Source: Lachnospiraceae bacterium (GTDB lineage: Bacteria > Bacillota > Clostridia > Lachnospirales > Lachnospiraceae). Taken from it: a DNA stretch of 64,000 nt. The translations under genes and the position numbers were made by a program. The DNA is taken from NCBI GenBank assembly GCA_910575775.1, contig CAJTEY010000024.1, forward strand, positions 1 to 64,000, read 5' to 3'. The notes beneath the pieces were generated by a model, which did no database searches, was not told the origin of the DNA, and saw only the letters and a program-made list of their open reading frames with translations. Of the stretch, positions 59,112-64,000 are shown one piece after another (positions within the stretch are counted from its first letter, which is position 1; the number at the start of each line of letters is the position of its first letter).

Positions 59112-59802
59112 TTATTTAGCTATTATCAGCCAAACACTTCTGCTACATCCTTTAAATATTCCCGGATCGGCAAATGTTTTCTCAATGGTTTGTCCGGCAA
59201 CATCAAAATGGAATGACAGTGTATCTCCAATTTTCAAATCGCCATAGTTTGTATCACTTCGATCTGTACGATATTTATTGACAACTATGCCGTCCAGACC
59301 GATTTCATCATAATTGATCGTACCGTCCACAAGTTCACTTGCATTCGCAACAAGTTCTGGTGATAGACTGTTTACAGTTTCTAAATTATCCTCCGGCGAA
59401 TCATAGACAACTTTTGATTCTACTAAGCGTCCCACGACACATCCATCCAATACAATCTTTTCTACGCAGGGGATTTTATATATTTGTGTCTGCAAATCCT
59501 TTGATTTACGCCAAAGTATTTGGTGTAATCCACTTCCATGTTTTGTGTCCTTGTCCGGCCTTTTCCCCTTGAAATTTCATCGCTTCAATAGGGGAAGTTT
59601 TGGCAAGAAGTTTCGCCGGCTTTCTCAAAGCAAACTTGATAACAGCAAAAATCAAGAAACCAGACAATAAAACAATCGCCATGTCATATAAAAGCCATCG
59701 TACCCCGGAGAGAATAATGACAATCAAAACAGAAAGCAATGCTCCCAAAGGGATAAACCCCAATGCCAGTAAATTTCCCTGCATTTTAGATAATTCCTCC
59801 AA
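59112..59802 (-). pseudogene. fragments of a second FtsX-type permease
   Basis: The frame at 59506-59802 reads a membrane segment and RKPAKLLAKTSPIEAMKF, the loop after the FtsX helices. The frame at 59112-59495 reads a MacB-like outside domain (DNLETVNSLSPELVANASELVDGTINYDEIGLDG). The pieces are out of frame, and the C-terminal helices are missing. Confidence 0.65.
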
Positions 59803-59813
59803 ATTTTATACGG

Positions 59814-62185
59814 TTATTCCATCGCCCGCATTTGTTCAATCAGGGATTGTTTTTTCTGTCTGCGAATTGTCCATACAGACAAGATCAGCTCCATTCCAAA
59901 CAATACTAGAGCGAACAGGCCCATTTCCAAAACCGGGAATTGATAAGGCACTACATTTCCGGCAAAAGCGCCTATACTCATTTTTCTGCAAGCAAAGATG
60001 GAAGCGGGAAGCCCGACGATTAGCGTCGCCAATGCTGCAAAGAGCGCATAGCACAGCCCCTCGCAGGTGTTCATTTTACACAGCTGTTTTTGTGTCAGGC
60101 CGACGGAGCGCAAAATACTGTTTTCCCGCTTTCGGGCTATCTGGTTAGAGAGGTCGTATTGATAAGGTTGATAACGCCAAAGAGGAACACCATCCATGAA
60201 AGTACCTCCATACTGCCAAACGCAAGAGAATTTGACATTTTTTCAAATTCAATCGCTGTATTGATTTCGTCTAAGGCAATATTACTATGGCTGGCTACAA
60301 TATTTTTCAATTCAGCCTCTACATGATCCGCTTTTTTCGGATCGCTTACAATGCTCCATGAATAATCAAACGAGGTTATTTCTGGATGCAATTCATGGAA
60401 TAATGCTTCCGGTGCAAATTCAAGCGGACCGTCAATGTGGAGTGCTCCATGTCCATTGATTTGTATGCTCTTGTTGTCAAACACTCCGGATATCGTAACA
60501 GGAAGGGTTGATTTCCCGGAGATAAGTTCAACTGTTTCTCCTGCTCCTATATTATTATTGTTACTTGTATGCGAATCAATTATGATGCTGCGTGCATCCG
60601 GTGGCAAAGTTCCATCTATCAATGCAGCTTCAACCACAGAATAATTTTGTTCAGTCAGTATATCATACATACCACCACCCTCTATTCCGTTGGCACGATA
60701 ATTTACATGAAGGCTTTGCCTTTTTGCAATCACATCGGTTATACCATCAATGGACAAAATTTCCTGCTTTAATTCTTCATTTAGTGGATTCCCCGCCGCC
60801 ATAACTTCTTGTTCTGTCAACTCAGAACGCAAATAAATTTTATAGTCACCATCCGGGAAAACCTGTCTTGCAAGCGCCTCTGGGGAGCGCAACAAAACGA
60901 GGGAGGATACCACAAGCAGAATAATTCCACCTAAGCTTAATGACGCAATAATACTGATTGTCTTTTTTCGGTCACTCTTAAAATTCGTTATTCCCATTGA
61001 AACCGGATTGAGCTTGATGTTCTTTTTCCGGCTGCGGATGTTCTTTTGTACCGAGGTGAAACGGACGGCTTCAATCGGGGAAATCCCTGCCGCGATTTTC
61101 ACCGGCTTACGGATGGAAACAGATACCATAATCCAACTGCTTATGAGCGTCAAAATAACCGTTACCACATAAGAAACAGCGTTAAAACCCTTGGAAAACA
61201 GGAAAAATCCGCCGCATACGCCCAGCACTGTGCCAATCAGAATCCCGATACTGCCGAGTTTGCGTCCCTCCTTTTTTACAATCCGCTTGATTTGTTTTGG
61301 CGTCGCACCAATCGTCCGAAGCTGTCCGTAGCTCTGGATTTTGTCGTTGACGGAGATACGGAAGATACTCTGGATCACAATGCATCCGCCGATTAGGGCA
61401 ATGGCAATCACGCCAGCCATCGGTGCAAAATCAAAGGATTTAGAAGCATAGACAAAATACTTACTGTTCATTTTGGACATAGGAAGCTGATATTCCTCCG
61501 CAATCTCCCTGCAATAAGAGGTCATCAGTTCTTCGTCCAACTGGTCGCTGTTTTTGAAATGGACATAGGCGCGATACCCAGCCGGGTCAAACCCGTTCCA
61601 TTCTGTCAGGGCAGCTTTAGAGATAATGATAGCGCAGGCATTCGCTTCTTTTTCATTTACGCTTTCCATAATGCCGGTAACGACATAATCGCCATGAAAA
61701 CTCTCTGTATCTAAAGTCACAGTGTCCCCAATTCTGGCATTGTTTCCATAGGTGGAAAGAAAGTATTCGCTTACGACAACTTCATTTGCTTTTTCAGGAA
61801 CCCGTCCCTCTAATAACTCCATCTGTGCCTTGGTAATCTCCATCATTTGCGCGTCACAATACACATAGGACGCATGATAGCCCTGTTCCGAAAGCTCCTC
61901 ACCGAGCACATAGTAGCCGCCTACACGCTCAAACTCCGGCACCCCTTTCAGTTTTTCAATGTCGGTTTCCTCTACGCCCAGCCAGACCGCCTCATAAGTA
62001 TCGGCAACTTGATTGCGCTGCATTTGTGTCAGGGAAGTAGATACGATTCCCGTAAAGCAGATCAGAAACGCCGCCAGCGCAACGGCGATTATCACCATCA
62101 AATTCCGGCGCTTCTCACTTTGTAAACTTTTCTTTGCCAGCTTCTTTGTAATGGCGCTGGTATCATTCTCAAAAGGCCATGTCAT
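59814..62185 (-). pseudogene. FtsX/BceB-type ABC permease, frameshifted
   Basis: The frame from 62185 to 60137 encodes 682 aa: N-terminal helix, outside domain, helices with IQSIFRISVNDKIQSYGQLRTIGATPKQIKRI (BceB-type loop), a second outside domain and MEVLSWMVFLFGVINLINTT. It then ends early. The adjacent frame continues LSNQIARKRENSILRSVGLTQKQL… to 59814, so a one-base change near 60155 breaks the C-terminal helices off. The intact form would be a bacitracin/antimicrobial-peptide type permease of about 790 aa. The ATPase gene upstream is intact. Confidence 0.85.
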
Positions 62186-62199
62186 AGCCCGCCACCTCC

Positions 62200-62865
62200 T
62201 TATTCCACAATCCTGCCGTCCTCAATGCGGACAATCCGATCTGCAAGGCGGGCAACATCGTTGTTGTGGGTAATCATCACGACAGTTTGCCCAAACTCTG
62301 CGCTGGTGCGCTTGATCAACCCCAGCACCTCGACGCTGGTCTTGCTGTCAAGGTTGCCGGTCGGCTCGTCGGCCAGCACGATAGCCGGTTTGGTAAGCAG
62401 GGCGCGGGCAATCGCCACACGCTGCTGCTGGCCGCCGGAAAGATTGTTCGGCATATTTTTCAGCTTATCTTCCAGCCCCAGCAGGTGAACGGTCTCGTCC
62501 AAAAACTTCTGATCCACCGTGTCCCCGTCCAGCTCCACCGGCAGCACGATGTTCTCATACACATTCAGGATGGGAACAAGGTTGTAGTTCTGGAAGATAA
62601 AACCGATGTTGCGGCGGCGGAAGATGGTAAGCTGTTCGTCGTTCTTCTTTGCCAGTTCTTCGCCCCGGACAATCACGGTTCCGCCGGTGGGGGTGTCCAG
62701 TCCGCCCATCATGTGAAGCAGGGTAGACTTTCCGCTGACGGAGGTTCCCACAACGGTCACAAATTCGCCCTCGTCCACGGAGAAGTTCACGCCGTCAAGG
62801 GCGCGGGTAATGTTCGGCTCTGCGCCGTAATGCTTTTTTAGGTCGATAGTCTGTAAAACGCTCAT
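62200..62865 (-). CDS. BceA/LolD-type ABC transporter ATPase
   Basis: The ATG at 62865 follows AAAGGAGCTTTGAAT; the longer frame runs through the operator region. The 221-aa product has the Q-loop FIFQNYNLV, signature LSGGQQQR, Walker B (IVLADEP), GNLDS and switch His (MITHNN). Walker A reads GTSVSGKST; the usual central Gly is Val, which still fits GxxxxGKST but is unusual. It precedes the frameshifted permease by 14 nt. In intact modules it powers antimicrobial-peptide resistance with BceB-type permeases under a BceRS two-component system. Confidence 0.9.
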   Translation of the reverse strand: MSVLQTIDLKKHYGAEPNITRALDGVNFSVDEGEFVTVVGTSVSGKSTLLHMMGGLDTPTGGTVIVRGEELAKKNDEQLTIFRRRNIGFIFQNYNLVPILNVYENIVLPVELDGDTVDQKFLDETVHLLGLEDKLKNMPNNLSGGQQQRVAIARALLTKPAIVLADEPTGNLDSKTSVEVLGLIKRTSAEFGQTVVMITHNNDVARLADRIVRIEDGRIVE

Positions 62866-62929
62866 ATTCAAAGCTCCTTTCAAGGCTTTCTGCCTGTTGA
62901 TAAGGCTATTGTAAAACCCAGATGTCCGC

Positions 62930-62985
62930 GAAATGTTACAGCGGCCAAAAAAATTCATTGTAAATCAGGGTGAAATGTTACAGCG
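62930..62985. promoter_or_regulatory. direct repeat upstream of the BceA-like gene, likely response-regulator sites
   Basis: GAAATGTTACAGCG occurs at 62930-62943 and again at 62972-62985, 42 bp (four turns) apart. On the minus strand the proximal copy abuts a weak -35 before TACAAT. Such tandem sites are typical of OmpR/BceR-type activators. Confidence 0.55.
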
Positions 62986-63042
62986 CTCGGACATTTCAAA
63001 AAAATTTAAGGCGGGCAGCCGGAAATGGCCGTCCGCTGCGTT

Positions 63043-63330
63043 CTATTTTGTCGGCAGCATAATGGAAAATTCCGAACCCCTGCCCGGCTCCGAAACCACT
63101 TTGATATAGACGCCCTGCCGCGTTACGATCTCGCGGGCCAAATACAGGCCAATGCCCACGCCCTGCTGTTCGTGTACTTTCTCCTCACGATAGAAGCGCC
63201 GGAAGATAGCTGCCTGATTGCTTTCGGAAATGCCCTTGCCGGTGTCGGCTGCTTTGATCTCCACATACATTTCCCACAGTACCACCGACACAGCGATTTT
63301 CCCGCCTGCCGGGGTGATTACGTTGTACCT
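63043..63330 (-). pseudogene. C-terminal fragment of a sensor histidine kinase
   Basis: The frame reads ITPAGGKIAVSV (N-box end), DTGKGI (G1), FRRFYRE (F box) and GVGIGLYLAREIV (G2), ending FSIMLPTK. The dimerisation domain, the His and the sensor are missing; the upstream DNA near 63330 is unrelated. Its place before the ABC genes fits the BceS-like kinase of this module. Confidence 0.7.
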
Positions 63331-63514
63331 ACTTATTTTTTGTAGCAGTAGTCATTACTTCAAATCGAATATGATCGTGAAACAGTATATAGTTTAGCTA
63401 AGTCTTTACAGCAAAATGGAGTAACTGGTTTTGGAATTATCCCTTATTTTACATTAACGGCAGCTACCATATTAGAAATGCTTCGTTTCTTAAAAAAGAG
63501 CCTTAATGAAATTG
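63331..63514. other. short gene-free stretch at a deletion junction
   Basis: No intact gene. On the plus strand an open stretch reads EYDRETVYSLAKSLQQNG… and GFGIIPYFTLTAATILEML, of unknown origin. It separates the kinase fragment from the sigma-factor remnant. Confidence 0.4.
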
Positions 63515-63876
63515 CTACTGCTTTTGTTCCTCATGTTCCAATTTCTCCCATTCTTTCCTCAACTGTTTCAGCGCAACATTTCTTCTGTGGTTTATCGTAC
63601 TTCTGCAACGCCCGTACAGTCTGCCGATTGCTTCATCACGATAACTTCCTTTCCCAACACAAGAAATACGGTCGGCTTGTCCTGCTTTTCAAAGTAGCTG
63701 TCCATAACAGACGGTTCAAAATATCGTTCTGACATCAGATAGTCAAGGGATATTTCACGTTCCATTTTCCGCTTCAAATCCCGCCATGCGTTCATGGCTT
63801 CATGGCGCAGGACAATCTTGCAGAACGCATGAAACGCATATTCGATATGTTCCATGAACTGTTTAGAATATCTCAT
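63515..63876 (-). pseudogene. mobile-element sigma-70-like factor with internal deletion
   Basis: The N-terminal half (MRYSKQFMEHIEYAFHAFCKIVLRHEAMNAWRDLKRKMEREISLDYL…VFLVLGKEV) resembles sigma-like factors of Tn916-type conjugative elements. In another frame the C-terminal helix-turn-helix follows at once: EAIGRLYGRCRSTINHRRNVALKQLRKEWEKLEHEE, ending at TAG 63515. About 30 residues between them appear deleted, with a frame change. Confidence 0.65.
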
Positions 63877-64000
63877 TTTCTCTCATCCCCTTTCTTCCCA
63901 GCAGGGGGCTATTACAACAAAAAACCATGCAGAATATATCCACATAGGTTCTTGTATAATATGAGTTATTAAGACATACTAAATGATATGTGTATTCATA
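63877..64000. other. upstream region of the sigma-factor remnant
   Basis: No gene is seen. TTGTATAATATGAG (around 63953) looks like a -10 on the plus strand. The frame continues beyond the window edge. Confidence 0.3.

Noticed and set aside
62200..62865. Degraded Walker A in the BceA-like ATPase as proof of inactivity
   Set aside because: GTSVSGKST differs from GTSGSGKST by one Val but still fits GxxxxGKST, and all other motifs are intact.
1..64000. CRISPR array, rRNA or tRNA genes
   Set aside because: No regularly spaced repeats and no conserved rRNA or tRNA sequence were found by eye on either strand.

Overview
The window looks like the chromosome of a gut Clostridia, most likely Lachnospiraceae. 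The reasons are the clostridial Shine-Dalgarno sites and promoters, a DUF6033-type protein, a galacto-N-biose phosphorylase (GH112), a MecA-type adaptor, a BlaI/M56 pair, many MacB/FtsX-type ABC exporters and sigma-D-like promoters. No rRNA, tRNA or CRISPR array was seen. The taxon is inferred from gene content; no marker gene is present.

Layout. 0-0.4 kb: a small acidic ORF. 0.4-10.4 kb (minus strand): a secreted four-repeat protein; an ABC exporter operon (ATPase, CARDB-type anchored protein, permease, lipoprotein); a GntR-controlled ABC-2 operon whose promoter contains a C10 tract. 10.4-18.3 kb: gpmI, a YgjP-type metalloprotease with an apparently leaderless promoter, a DEAD-box helicase, mecA, and a blaI/M56-peptidase pair. 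18.3-25.8 kb: a LacI-controlled ribose-type sugar ABC transporter with a GH3 glycosidase. 26-28 kb: two genes with sigma-D-like promoters, one of them frameshifted, around an Rrf2 regulator. 28-33.7 kb: a split NRPS-like set (stand-alone adenylation enzyme, carrier protein, condensation-like protein, alpha/beta hydrolase, SCP2 protein) with a divergent TetR and two operators. 33.8-37.6 kb: GH112 phosphorylase and purF. 37.7-42.9 kb: an ECF sigma, membrane protein and ABC exporter operon. 43-46 kb: AraC regulator and divergent GH31. 46-52 kb: two chemoreceptors, one translationally coupled to an FMN-binding lipoprotein, and a coiled-coil protein. 52.3-57 kb: an ion-transporter operon with a Cmk-like kinase, and a ZorAB/MotAB-like stator pair standing alone. 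57-64 kb: AT-rich, decayed acquired DNA with broken response regulators, a BceRSAB-like module with frameshifted permeases, and an internally deleted element-type sigma factor.

The main themes are sugar foraging (GH3, GH112, GH31), envelope-stress or peptide export (four ABC systems, each with its own regulator type or none), and motility or chemotaxis output. The best candidates for something undescribed are the split acyl/aminoacyl conjugation operon (28.0-33.7 kb), the orphan stator pair (54.9-56.9 kb), and a family of multi-hairpin intergenic elements at 1.6, 6.8, 14.5, 15.4, 31.4 and 33.7 kb. Three of these share an outer stem closing smaller hairpins, and two share the same 8-bp hairpin.
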